Of a stretch of 64,000 nt of DNA, positions 47,962 through 59,590 are shown piece by piece. The position numbers and the translations under genes were made by a program. Each line of letters begins with the position of its first letter. The first letter of the stretch is position 1. The notes under the pieces are model-generated. The model saw only the letters and a program-made list of their open reading frames with translations, was not told the DNA's origin and searched no databases. Source of the DNA: Rhodosorus marinus (Eukaryota > Rhodophyta > Stylonematophyceae > Stylonematales > Stylonemataceae); the NCBI GenBank assembly GCA_029953675.1, contig JAMWBK010000008.1:1397001-1461000 (forward strand), read 5' to 3'.

Positions 47962-50526
47962 TCAACAATTCCCTTCAACCAACCCCAAGAATCTGTCTCC
48001 CCGCTCAACGCAGGTCTCCGCAAACTAGTTCACTCCAAAACTCAATACACGCTCGTCTACAAACTGACAGTGACCTCCCTCGCCTTTCCACTACTCCTGA
48101 AATATACCCAAAGACCCATAGCTTAAGTACCTTCTCATCGTCCACACATCACTAGGTCACTCCAAACGTCCATAGTTCACCCGTTAGCCCCCTCCAACTT
48201 CCCTCCCCACCCCCACCCTCTCCGAACAAACCAAAAAAAAAAAAAAAAAGAAGAAAAACTTTTACAAACCCCTGTAAAAAGTTTCCCCAAGTCAAGAATA
48301 GCTCTTCAACATTTCTCCCGTCGTTGGAAACCTTGAGATTCATCAAACTTGCACAACACACAGAAAATATAGCACTTTTTAGCTTGAAAACGGACACCAA
48401 AATCCATCGAAAAACAATGCTTTTCTAACCCCCCCCCAAAAGAGGCTCCGTCTGGTACAATCTTTTTAGATTGTACAAGCTAAAAGCTAAAATCTTCTGA
48501 TATTCTAATTTATCCCTTTATCCATTATAAAAACGGAATTGGGAGTGGTCACACTTCTTCGTCTGTTGGTAATACTATTTTCATTGAAATTTTGTCCGTC
48601 TGTTCGGGATGTTTGACAACGTGTTGATATGAAACGTTTTTCAATAAATAAACCTTGTCCCACAAACCCACCCCTAGATGAATTGTAATTTTACCCGTTT
48701 AATACGCCTATTTTAAATTAATATTCAATATGTTTGTCGAAAGAGGAAGGGAGGCTACCCTTAACACATCCGATGTCTGTCTGGCGATGGAAGGCGAGTA
48801 GAGGGTGATTTAGTTGGGAGAAATGTTTCCAAAGTATTTTTAGCTTTACCCACAGCTCTTTTTTCCAACAATTTTTAAATTTTTTTCTTATCAAAGTGGC
48901 CAGTGCTTTTCCCCCCCCCCTCCCACCTCCCCATAATATGTGCGAGCCCGGCAAGAAAATTGGTAGTAACTACACCCACCGTCCAGAGGGGATGTTTTGA
49001 CAAGTGGCGATTTCTTTTGTTTTGATATATATATTTTTAGGGAGTGAATCTGCACCTCCCTTATAACAGCGATGTTATCTATTTATAACAAACTTTCAGA
49101 ATCTAAACAATAGATTTTCTAATTTTTTATGAACATACGAAATGAAATAAATATGAATGGTGGAGCGAGTCGCATGTATTGAATTTTCTTAAGTTTTTCT
49201 AGGTTGGCTTGGATTAACTGTGCTCGGGGGGGGGGGCGTTTGCGAGAGAGTATATACGATTTTACTTCTACAATCAAATCTGCTCAGGCCGGGCAGGGGG
49301 CGATGGATGCAAGAATGCTGCTGGACGGGGGGTCTTCTTGTTTTGGATTGTTTAGGTCCCCCATCATACCACTTTTGCAGGAAGTATCTCACGAATGTGA
49401 AAAAATAAACGCTCAAGACCGCATGGACCCCAAGAAGCCTTTTAGCTTAAACTCTTCCTGTTCGTGCTCTGCGTTTGGATCAACCCCGAGGGGCGAGAAA
49501 AGGGGGGTGTTCCGCCCAGATCTATCGACCCTGTATGGCGATTCAAAAATCGATTGGGACGCGTCAGAAGAATGCCTTCCGTAGTTTTCCATTGGACTGT
49601 CCAAGAAGCAACAATCGAAAGACGCACTGAATCAGTTTCGTTGAAATCGTCAGACACTTCCAAACCAGCTCATAAACAATTGAAAATCAATCACCACTGA
49701 ATCCCAGCTTCAACGCGTACAGTTCTTCATCAACCAATCAAACAAGTTGCTTGGAGTGGTCCAGGGTATTTTTTCTTCCGAAAATCTAAAGCACTTCATC
49801 TCCGCCATTTCATAATTATCTAATTTCCTCCAATAATCTGAAAAAATTACATTAATACATATATAAAATGATTGATCACTCGCGCGCTTCAGTGCTTGAT
49901 TTTATTCCTAATTGATTTTAATCAGCTGAGTTGTTTCTTCATTGGCGAATTGGCTGTGTGGACGTGCCGGTGAAGAGTGCCGGTACTTTCTGAAAGAGGT
50001 AGAATTCCAAGTAAAGAAGGGCAAGCCCCTGTGGAATCAGCAACGAGACACTTTTATTGCGGCTCTAGATAGCGTCTACTGTGCTTGTGAGAGTATTTTG
50101 AACCTTCGGTCGCGCAATACAAGTCCAAGTCGATGTACATGTTCTGCCTCAACATTTATATTTTTTTTTGGAAGGGCTCAGGGCAGCATCCTTGAAGCTT
50201 GCTTGACGTGGCGTTGCGATGATAGGGAGTACTATTCGAGGGATGACTTGACCTAAACTTACCGTCCCAATTTGATTCCTTAATTGCGTGCAGGGCTCAG
50301 GTAGCACGCCGATCAGTAGCGCGACCTGGCCATTTTTGCTTCAGCTCGTACAAAACAAATCTGGTGAGGAGAAACGCATTTCCCAAGCAGGATAGTGAAC
50401 AACCCCAGCTGCTAGCAATATGACATGCCGAACACGCCATTCCTCGTCGAGACCCTGTCCGTCGAGCACTGAGTACTCACCTTTTGTAGGTCCGACTCAA
50501 GGAAGGGTGCTGATGTTCACTCACTA
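47962..50526. other. Gap without a supported gene
   Basis: AT-rich from 48.1 to 49.2 kb, with an A-run at 48.23 kb and a C-run at 48.91 kb. Frames at 49204-49584 (126 codons) and 49942-50256 (104 codons) show no family. The first 170 bases are upstream of the bZIP gene. Confidence 0.45.
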
Positions 50527-50722
50527 TTTCGACCGATATAGACAGTTTCCATGCGCCATGACGAATAGCAAAGCCTGCGGGTGTCCACGGCTCCAGTCCC
50601 TACACATAGGCTTGTAGTCCTAACGAAACGTTGAAAGTGGTACTATCATAGTTTTTCTTGTGGACTGTGGTGTGCGCGAGTAGCCCAGGGACCCACGTAC
50701 TCTGGGTAAGAACCATCTCAAC
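50527..50722 (-). mobile_element. Decayed Ty1/copia fragment (connection/RNase H region)
   Basis: On the minus strand, RWFLPRVRGSLGYSRT (50722-50667) resembles the RYLKGT-GLxYxR block that precedes copia RNase H. In register downstream are a D-W block (50598) and a YRSK block (50527) that match the DADWAG and ISWxSKKQ landmarks. The spacing (about 33 and 20 codons) is right for copia. Stops and substitutions show it is dead. No long terminal repeats were found. A weaker GSLI/RPD-like patch lies at 51.25-51.40 kb but is wrongly spaced. Confidence 0.4.
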
Positions 50723-52165
50723 GTACAGCTACGTAAGTTTGTCAGTATGCTCGGCAACATCTCCCACGCGGGTGGGGGGAATAGCTTGCTCAAGGAGATC
50801 GTTGTTTCACGCCTCGCGTCCCAGTGTAGACGTCGGGTCGTCCTGTTTCTCGCTGTCCAGATGTGTGTGTGGTGATACCGTCAGTATTACCACGATGGGT
50901 CTAGAATCCCTTGTTTTGTTTGGATTCTATCGAGGGGAGCCAAAGTCACTACAAGTGCCGCCTCTATGTAAGCAGATCAGTTCGCCATCGCTGCCCTCTC
51001 TGTATAAAGCTAGCGACGAACTTGGACAGCTGTCGGAGGCAAACTTCCACGCAGTCGCAGGCAAAAAGCGCATGCCAAAGCCATAGAATACCTCGGCAAA
51101 CGCCGAAATCCTTACTGCGAAAGCGGATTTGCGTGTTTCAAGACTCCTGTGACCTCAAACGTATCATGGTTGCAGCGTTTATAATTCTACGACTTCGGTA
51201 AGTGAGGACTTTGACACCTGTGAGCCGAGTAGCAGCTCCAGTTAGCGCCTGGTAGGTCGTCAGGTCTCGATAAAACTGATCGATCATAGCGCGGTTGATG
51301 ATTATCAGCGGTGAGGGTGTTTTGGATGAGGCTACCCAGCAGTGTGGACGGCAACCAGCGTTCGGGTTTCTTCTCTTTGCAACGAAATGTGGTCAAAGGC
51401 TAGGGTTGCCTAGTACTAGATTGAAAAGGGGTGGGTTACATATGGATGCAGAGGGCTTTACCCCTCTGCCTCGCGGTTCCCGACCTACACGACGGCGCTT
51501 GCAGCCTCGTCGCTTCGACTCATGTATATGGATGTTTAGATACGAGCAGAAGACATCTCGTCGCTGCAACGTTAGCACAGGAAGGTTTTTGCTAACATTT
51601 CATACTTGGTCTAGAAGACTTGGAATTCCCGGATCCGTTCAAGCTTGTGGTTTGCGATTGATGTTCAGGCGAAACTAGCTGTTCGAACCCATGCCTTGAA
51701 CTGGAGAAAACTTAGTATGTCTCAAGTGGCAGGTCTCCCTGTACCAATGTCACCAGGGGACACTTCGCCCTCGAACCAATATCGTATAAAGTTGCTGGAC
51801 TGCGAAAGTTCAACACCAATAGCCACTACGGCGGTACTTGTTCTACACCGAACATGGACTGCAGGAAACTTTCCTGGTTGAGTTAATCTCTTTAGAGCAG
51901 CCTGTAGAGGAAAGCAGGCAGTACGAACTGTAGAGATCGAATGATGACTACAAAGCGCTCTTTTGCCATTCTAAAATAGTCCGGATTCCGACCAAAACAT
52001 GGTAGAGCTCGACGCAACCTCCCCTAGCCTGGGACAGCCTGAAACGATTAGACTCTGGAAGGTCGATGCCTGCTCTCTTATCGCTGTGGGGGGATTCACC
52101 TGAAGCCGATGGGGGAAGATATGGCTGGGAGATCGGATGTGATCCTCCTGCAGTCATGTAGAACA
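50723..52165. other. Gap, probable element debris
   Basis: Scrambled sequence between the copia RNase H-like patch and the p24 gene. A plus frame of 142 codons (50658-51086) and one of 127 codons (51295-51678) lack motifs and run opposite to the copia fragments. Confidence 0.4.
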
Positions 52166-53065
52166 ATGAATAGGAATCGATCAATTAGGCTCTTTGGATT
52201 AATCTGTTTGACGTTCTTAGTATGCGTTTGTAAGTATTCAGTTGCGATCAGCTTCGAGGTAAGAGCTGGTCAACAGGAGTGCATATATGAGGGATTGAAG
52301 GCAGGTATGTTATGTCACAATCCGTTTAGAGACCAGAGATCTGAACTTCTTAAAACCCATTCTTGGGCATGGATTCGTAGGTGAGTATCTCAAGGCTTCC
52401 TATAGCGTTGTGGAGAGCGCTCATGTCGATGTAGACGTAAAGGTATAGTGACGCAGTTCATAAGCAAAGGGCTTTTTTGAGTTTCGCTGAGGAGATGAGC
52501 GTTTGACGAATTTCAGGTATTTAGTCCGTCGGGGCGTGTGATGTTCGCTGAGGAGAAGAAGTCTACGGGTGGCTTTGAGTTTGGAGCGGATGGAGTAGGT
52601 GTGTACAAGGTGTGCTTTGCTCTTTCTACAGTTAAGATCGGGAAGAGGAGAGTTGACTTTGCCCTGGAGAGGGACTTCAGTGAGGAGCCGATCGTGGACA
52701 TGATTCAAAAGGAGCATCTGAAACCTGTTGGTAGCGCCCTTCGTAACGTATCAAGGCTCATCGATGCCGTAGAGTTTGAGGAGGCGCGTTTTCGCCAGCT
52801 CCATCAACAACACAGAGCAAGTACGTTGTTGAGACTCCCACAAGTCTTGAGCCAAGAAAGCAAGCTGCGGATCTAACTGTCAAATACGACTGCCCACGTT
52901 TTTCTTCTCTGCGCCCATAACCCAGCTGTGCTGAAAACTCAACGGAACCTGTGGCTCCTAACCCTGCTGCAGTGTCTTACCGTCGTGGGCTTGACTCTGC
53001 TTCAGATTTATTATTTGAGTAGCCTGTTCATGAACGGGAAGTCAAGAGCTCGTCTCGCGGTCTGA
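52166..53065 (+). CDS. p24/TMED family cargo receptor (GOLD domain), four exons
   Basis: Exons 52166-52304, 52381-52442, 52517-52820 and 52926-53065 join exactly to 214 residues, a normal p24 length. p24 proteins cycle between ER and Golgi in COPII/COPI vesicles and help load cargo. Layout: a signal peptide (SIRLFGLICLTFLVCVC) with cleavage near residue 27; a GOLD domain with the two conserved cysteines (Cys39 in ECIYE, Cys100 in VYKVCF), VFSPSGRVMF and TGGFEFGADG; a coiled-coil stretch (about 135-168); the QRNLWLLTLLQCLTVVGLTLLQ membrane region; and a short lumen-out tail SLFMNGKSRARLAV. The tail has no FF-KKxx signal but ends in a hydrophobic pair like ER-export motifs. The 62-base exon 2 is easy to miss. 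Subfamily not assigned. Confidence 0.92.
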
Positions 53066-53239
53066 ATTCAATCCTTCCGAATGAAACTAATGCAAAAATG
53101 TACAAAGGAAGAACTGAAGCGCCGAAGAGTAGTGACGATCAAGCTGTCGGACTTGTTTTGCCCCGCTGAATGTTTCTGTTTTCTGCTCCTCTACGCCAAG
53201 AAGCAGTTCAGGGTTACATATGTCTGTTACTTTGCACAA
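53066..53239. other. Short interval between p24 and the copia relic
   Basis: The p24 3' flank. A plus frame of 83 codons (53081-53332) is the shadow of the copia reverse transcriptase on the other strand. Confidence 0.5.
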
Positions 53240-53900
53240 GGCCTTTGGTTCTGTGACGGATTGATCAACCGAACTTTGATTGAGAGAACATACGCAGACA
53301 GAATCATGTCGTCTACATTTACGATGAGATAAAACTGCATCGTCCTTTGTATGTTTTTGGAAGACGAATGAGAGACCAAGTAGTTTCTTGGTATCCCTGA
53401 ATTGTGAAGTCTACCTTGAGCGTTGTATGCAAGGCCTTAGGGGCTTGTTTCAGGCCGAACGAGCTCTTGTGTAAGGGACAGACTCCTGGAGATCTAGAAT
53501 CCGAATGGAGATGCGTTTATACTTCCTCATCAATGCCTTCCATTTAGGAATGCATTTTTTTTCTTGGCATCCGACTGCCTTCGCTTGAGGTGATACTGAC
53601 ATGTTATTATCAGTAGTGCTCGAACTATGGTGCAGTCCACAGGTGAAAAGGTATCAAGATCATCATCTTGATGCTTGCCAATAGCCACTAGCGAGCTTTA
53701 CTTGTCAATAGTCCGATCAAATCGTCGTTTGATCCTTAATACCAAGCGAGATGGTGGGACGTTTATGCCTCTGGGCCGTGGAACTAGCTCCCAGGTGGTT
53801 GCATCTTCCAGCGCCATTAGTCCTTCACCAATCGCCCCCATCCAGTTTGATGCATCATCCGACTGGAGAGCTTTGGACGGAGTGGGCGAGTCATCCATGA
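53240..53900 (-). mobile_element. Decayed Ty1/copia reverse transcriptase
   Basis: The minus strand reads through the RVT_2 landmarks in order. The opening NWMGAIGEGLMALEDATTWE and LVPRPRG lie at 53.86-53.76 kb, then LRIKRRFD, SLVAIGK in place of ARLVAKG, DTFSPV (53655-53638), TIVRALL, SFGLKQAPK (near 53478-53434, the SLYGLKQAP motif) and VNVDDMILS (53325-53299, the YVDD catalytic site with Tyr replaced by Asn). An in-frame stop after IDK, plus altered catalytic context, show it is inactive. It ends 180 bases past the p24 gene, so only about a third of an element remains. Integrase and gag are not recognisable upstream. Confidence 0.85.
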
Positions 53901-54475
53901 AACTTGTGGAGGTTAACCCTGCTCGTTAGATGACAGAGTTCACTTGCAGCCATAGGTCATTCAACTTCAGGATCAGTTCGGTACCATCGTCGTGTTTTTT
54001 GAGTGTCGGCAGACGCTGATGGACCTCCTCCTGAGCGAAGTGGTATTCTCGGTAGAGGTGTGCAGTGACCAGGATAGACGAAGGGCAGGTAAGTGGTGAG
54101 ACTTGTTTGTTTTTCGTCCTCTTTCTTTCGTTGCTCCCATCGGTTGGGTAGGGCTAGGTTTTGGTGAATATGACGAATACTGACGATGCTTAGATAGACA
54201 CTGACGATGTTGGTGCTTACGCTCCATCCTCCCCAGCAAACATCAACTGAACTGATGAAGAGCATGTTCTTGAGGAACAAACACCAGCGACCATCACGCT
54301 GAATGGAAATTTGCAAAACCGATTTTCTTCTCCCGGGCTCCTTGCAGCTGCTAGTTAGTGGCACTCCAAAATCCTCTGCAGCTTCTGAACATCATTAGTT
54401 TTGGCCTCTCATCATTCTATCAACGTCTGCAGAATCATCAGGGCAACAGCGGCAGCACTACAAAACAAAAACGAA
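53901..54475. other. Interval between copia relic and tRNA
   Basis: Minus frames of 135 and 88 codons (53957-54364) could be the Arg/Ser-rich spacer that precedes copia reverse transcriptase, but no integrase motif is visible. No plus-strand gene. Confidence 0.4.
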
Positions 54476-54549
54476 TACCATTGCCGAGGCTCGAACTCGG
54501 GACCTCTAGCATGTGAGGCTAGCGCTCTAACCAACTGAGCTACAACGGC
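54476..54549 (-). tRNA. tRNA-Val (anticodon CAC)
   Basis: Minus strand, 74 bases including the discriminator A. Acceptor arms GCCGTTG and CAATGGT pair with two G-U pairs. The D arm is GCTC-AGTTGGTTA-GAGC. The anticodon arm is CTAGC-CTCACAT-GCTAG with anticodon CAC, the variable loop AGGTC, and the T arm CCGAG-TTCGAGC-CTCGG. No intron. A-box and B-box sequences are internal and canonical. Confidence 0.95.
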
Positions 54550-54567
54550 ACTATCATATACTGAAAT

Positions 54568-54632
54568 AAATGGTAAAAATATATACAATTCTTCATCGAA
54601 ACAAATGGTAATAATATACACAATTCTTCATC
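54568..54632. repeat. 35-bp tandem duplication next to the tRNA
   Basis: AAATGGTA followed by ATATA-CAATTCTTCATC occurs at 54568 and at 54603, differing at a few bases. It lies in the 5' flank of the tRNA gene. Confidence 0.8.
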
Positions 54633-56943
54633 AAGGCCTGTTGGCTTCTCATTCACCCCTTTGCCTTGGGCGAAAAGAACTTGTGAAAGGTTGTAAGTTA
54701 TATTTTAATATTTTTATTTTGAATTGGAGGTTGTTCGTCAAGGGGTTAAGGAACAGATTAGTTTGGGAGTTGCGGTTCGGCGAAATTGTTGACCTCGGAA
54801 GGGATTTGTGCTTGAGCGTGCTGATGGAGCTTGTTCGAAGGGATAGGGTAAAAATCCCATCCCTACCTGTTGAAAGTACTTAACTAAGTTCGTCAGATCA
54901 CTTGCTGCAAGCCCTAGAGAACACGTTTGTCCTAGAGAGCGCTGAGGTGGTGTCGAGAAGAGTGGAAAAGACGAACTGATAGAGACGTACATCTGGTGTC
55001 CTCTTACCAACCGCTTTGTCCTACTGGATCGAGTTACCGACTTACACCGATTGTAGAACGTGAAGGAAACGGGGTTAAACCGGACAGCAGAAAACGTACA
55101 TGGTTCCATCATGGTATAAAGACTTAATATTATTAGTTCTCATATTCGAATAGTTTGTTTCATAGTCCAGTCAGTACTGGGAAACAAACGACGGCGACAG
55201 AGAATAATGCCTACATAGCTTCGTCAATCCGCTAAACTCCAAACTTGGAACTCGAGCTCGCGAGTGCAATCCCCAGGAACTTTTTCCGTACTAAACGTAA
55301 GTGTCTATGCTCAAGACCTTTTCCTTTGGGCGCTTTGAGTGTGCGTACAAACAGAGCCAAAAACCGATCCCATGCATACGGCTCCAGAACTTGCTGAAAC
55401 TGGGTATTCAGAGGGAAAAATCTGGACCCCAACGGCACACAATTCGGCGTTAAACCTCGCCCAAAGGCGTCCCGACATTTTCCACTTCTTTGGAAAATGT
55501 CGGGACGCCTTTGGGCGAGGTTTAACCCGACTATTCGGAGCTCAGTATCTCTTTCGAGTATAGCCCAGAAACCGGACCCATGGCGGCGATGTCGAGGGCG
55601 TCGTTACTTCTGTCAGAAGTGTGGTGGCTTTTCAGAAGAGTCAGCCACTAATCTGAAGAACAAAGCGTCAGATGAGTGGCTAACTCTTCAGCATAGTACA
55701 TAAGCTCTCACGATGAGAGCAAAACGCAAACCACTCAATATACACATCCATCCATTAGAGCCCCGCAGACAGAATTCAAGTAGCCAGAGAAACTAGACCC
55801 GCAGAAACTTGACAATCCACGCCCTGAAGAAATCCGTCTCACATTCACCTCCGTGCAAGAGCCGAGCAATCCTCAATAAATTCGTCATTCCCAACCATTG
55901 ACTCCTGTACCATGAAACTAACAGACTATTTTCCCCTTGAGGAAAGAAAACACCAATGTTTTTCTCTGTCCCATCAGGACTCACCAGTCATGTCCCAAGT
56001 TTGCTGCGTCAACAACGTCCTACGGGTAATATTGAACTATTTTCTCAAGAAAGCTGGTATATAATTTTGGTAAATTAACTTGTCTATTTCATAGTAATGT
56101 TAAATACCCCCCCTCATAGATCTGAACATTTATTCGACTGGATTAAGAAGAAACGTTTCAACGTACACAGAAAATGGGACGGGGGTTTTCGACTCCGTAG
56201 AAACTTTACGAATAAAGAAAACCCACGTGTCCTCTACCGGATTCTAGTTTTTGTTTTCCACAAGAAACGACTAGGGCCCTCTCACGTTTTAGAGGTTGAT
56301 TCTTACCCCCTAGAGAGCTCGGATTCGAGGTGAAAGAAATGTTTTATCACCCCTCAAGTTTCGCGAGCTACTATTCTGTAGGATGATACCTGAATTGCTC
56401 CAGAGAGGAGTTTCGGATTCACCAAAGGGGTAGGACAATTTCAGGGTTTTCGGAGAAAAAGAGGTCCACCCCCTCTTTGTTCAACATATAATTCTCAATC
56501 CCTTCGTTCTGCTCGGTTTTCTCTTTTCATATAAAATATATCGTAAAAAGTATAATATCTAGATACGTTCTGTGGAGAAAAAAGATCAGCAGGAGCAAAA
56601 GTTCTCCAAATTGAAGAGATCCGTATACTTTAATTTGAATTTACATTAAAATAGTTCGATTCACAAATAATTTTTTTTTATTGTTTAGATTGGTGTAGTA
56701 CAACATCTTGATGCGAGACTCTTCGGATTCAGGAAGCCCATAGTAGACGCTGAACTTGATGTGTATATTAACTCAGGTAGAATTGGGATTATTGAGTTTC
56801 GGGGTGGGTGGGTCGGAGGGAAGTCTGAAGTGAGAATGTGAAGGGAGCTATATATTAAACTATTGGAGTTGTGGGTCTAGGAGGGAGGAGGAGCGCAATT
56901 GTTGAGTGTTGGCTTTTTGGAGTTTTTTTTTTTGTTGGGAGAG
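54633..56943. other. Gap upstream of the DEP-oxidoreductase gene
   Basis: No supported gene. A minus frame of 124 codons (54738-55112) and a plus frame of 92 codons (54605-54883) show no domain. It contains the perfect hairpin described next. 56.0-56.7 kb is AT-rich, and the last 200 bases are G/T-rich, ending in a T-run just before the start codon. Confidence 0.45.
55449..55526. repeat. Perfect 36-bp inverted repeat with 6-base loop
   Basis: Arms 55449-55484 and 55491-55526 are exact reverse complements around CTTCTT. The arm begins GTTAAACCTCGCCCAAAGGC. No mismatch in 36 pairs means recent origin or selection. No coding frame spans it convincingly, and no target-site duplication is obvious. 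Candidates are a small-RNA precursor, a foldback element or a recombination product. Confidence 0.9.
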
Positions 56944-59590
56944 ATGAGCTCTGATTCAGTGGATTCCGGGATTGAGATCGATGAGATCGTGTCGGCTTTC
57001 AAAACCTCGGTGGTTGTGAGGGACAGGAAGCATATGCTGAAGACGTATAAGAAGTGTTTCGTTGGTTCTGAGGCTGTTGATGTGCTGGTGAAGAAGGATA
57101 TCGTTTCCAACAGAAAAGATGCTGTTGCCGTTGGCCAGGTGATGCTTGCCGAGGGGATCTTTCACCATGTGCTGCGGGAACATCAGTTCGAGGATGCCAA
57201 GCTGTTCTACCAGTTTACTGAAGGGCATGGTGAAAAGGTGACCAAGGTACAGGTGAATTGTAATACCAAGCCTCTTTTGGGGGGGTTAGCTGTTGAAAGG
57301 TTTCTCGCTTAACGGAGCAAACCCTACTTTGTACTTGTACAGGACGGCTCAAAGGTCTCGTGGTCTGACTTTATCAGGCCAGGTATGTGATGCCCTCCTC
57401 CTCTACTTACCTATTGGCGTGCATCGAGAACTGAAGGTCGATTGTTCATTGGCTACTGTTCTTCAGTTACCAAGGAGACGGACGACTCACTGCAACCAGC
57501 AATGCCTGCTTCCGCGGCCACGCCAGAAATCGATTTCAATATTTCCGAACAGCTTGCCCCTCTAGACGAGCACAACCTGCGATTGCTTGACAGTGTACAC
57601 CCTTCGGCATGGCAAGATCCGAAGGCCAAACCGAAATACCATATGGTAGTTATCGGTAGGCGATAGCATAACTTGGCTGGGACCTAAAGTCGCTATATGG
57701 ACCGCACAACTCATGAGTACTTGTTGCCTGCAGGTGCTGGAACTGGAGGACTCGTCACGGCGGCCGGCTCTGCCGGTGTTGGAGCTCGTGTGGCAATGAT
57801 TGAGAAGAATCTCCTCGGCGGCGACTGCCTCAACTACGGATGCGTTCCGTCCAAGGCTCTGATCTCTGCTGCCAAGGCTTATTATGCTGTAACAAACCAA
57901 AAGGGTCTGACCGAGATGGGCATTACCGTTGAGGGAGCGACGATTGACTTTGGGAAGGTGATGGAGCGGTTGAGAAGACTTCGTGCAGGTAGGAGAAAGG
58001 TCTACACTCAACTTCTTCGTTAGCTACACTCGGGAGTCATGTTCTGAGGAGCTTGTATTCGTTGGACAATGTAGATATCGCGCACAACGATTCCGCTGAG
58101 AGATTCGCGTCGAAGCTTGGTGTTGACGTGTACCTCGGTCACGCCAAATTCTTGGACAAGAATACTGTGGAGGTGAACGGTCAGAAGCTGACGTTTGCAA
58201 GGTGCACAATTGCAACCGGTGGTTCACCTCGTCTTCCGGACGTGTCCGGTATTAAGGAATTGTTCGAAGCGTACCACAAAAAAGAGGAGGGTGCTCCTGC
58301 CATTGTGACGAACGAGAGCATTTTTAACTTGACGGAGCTACCGCCGAGGTTTGCGGCTATTGGGAACGGTGAGGTTGTCAGAAAACTATTGATTCCAGTA
58401 AGCTTTTAGCCACTGACAACTAGCTTAAATGGGTTCACGTTGTAGGCGCTATCGGTCTCGAGATTGCGCAGTCGATGACGAGGTTTGGCTCCGAAACCAC
58501 AGTGTTTGGTCGCGGCGGAAGAATCATGGGCAAGGAAGACGCGGATATTGCAAAGATACTCCAGGACCAGATGTCATCGGAAGGGACGAATTTTGAGCTG
58601 GGCGTGGAGAAGTACGTTTCTCTGAAGAAGACTGGTCGAACGAACGGGTCCTACCCCGAAATGGAGATGCAGGTATTACTTAAGGGAGGCGAGAGCAAGA
58701 CGTTCTTGTTCGACGCCCTGCTGGTCGCCGCCGGACGAACTCCGAACGTTGGTAGCCTTGATCTTGAAAAAGCGGCAGTCAAATACGATAAGAAAGAGTA
58801 GGTTGCGTTCTGTCCCTCCAGAACTCGCGAGGACGTTGTGAGGCTTTCGCACTTGCTCACTGGTACCGTATCGTTCGTTCGCGTGCATAAACAGGGGAGT
58901 CATTGTGAATGATAGGCTGGAGACCTCATCAAAAGGGATTTTCGCCGTGGGCGACTGCTGCACAGCATACAAGTTCACTCACGTAGCAGACTTCATGGCT
59001 AGAATCGTAATCCGAAACTCGCTCTTCTTCGGCAAGGACAAGTTCTCGAAGCTTATTATTCCCTGGTGCACTTACACGGAGCCGGAGGTGGCCCACGTTG
59101 GCCTGTACGAGCAGGACATCGCAAAGAAAGGCCAAGTCGTTACTGTTCAAAAGGACTTTGCGGACAACGACAGGGCGATCCTGGAGGGAGAAACTGAGGG
59201 TTTCGTTCGGATTCACACACTGAAGGGGTCTGACAAGATCCTCGGTGCGTCCATTGTTGGAGCTAACGCCGGAAATTTGATCAGGTACGGTGCAATATCT
59301 CTGCTGCCCGTTGGGCTCAAATAGCGATGGCTGTCCGCACAATGCGGGCACGTGCACCCAGCTACCAAGAGCCCTTTTCTAAAAGTACCGCCGTTGTTCC
59401 TTCTATGATTTCCAGTGAGCTGACCCTTGCCATGAACGCTGACTACGGCCTTGGATCAATAGCAAGCGTAATTCACCCCTACCCAACGCAAGCAGAGGCA
59501 ATTCGGGCGGCTGGAGATCTGTTGAACAAGAATCGCCTCACACCGACCGTCCGTGCCGTGCTTAGACAGGTTCTCAAATTCCAAAACTGA
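56944..59590 (+). CDS. DEP domain fused to mercuric-reductase-like FAD disulfide oxidoreductase, eight exons
   Basis: Exons 56944-57246, 57343-57382, 57467-57655, 57734-57988, 58075-58368, 58446-58797, 58895-59284 and 59416-59590 close in frame to 665 residues. Residues about 10-105 form a DEP domain (MLKTYKKCFVGSEAVDVLV, GIFHHVLREHQFEDAKLFYQ), ending at the WSDF block. A linker with VHPSAWQDP leads into the oxidoreductase: FAD site GAGTGG (178-183), redox pair GGDCLNYGCVPSKA (Cys209, Cys214), IATGGSPR, second nucleotide motif GNGAIGLEIAQ, and FAVGDCC. The dimer domain has PWCTYTEPEVAHVGL and ends with IHPYPTQAE. The usual catalytic His before Pro-Thr is Tyr630, as in MerA, but there is no C-terminal Cys pair and no HMA domain, so mercury reduction is not supported. 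DEP domains bind membranes or G-protein partners. Substrate unknown. Confidence 0.93.

Noticed and set aside
47422-48126. Plus frame of 234 codons
   Set aside because: Antisense of the bZIP gene; the minus strand has the recognisable basic region.
54412-54621. Minus frame reading AVVAQLVRALASHARG
   Set aside because: This is the translation of the tRNA-Val gene, a common false protein call.
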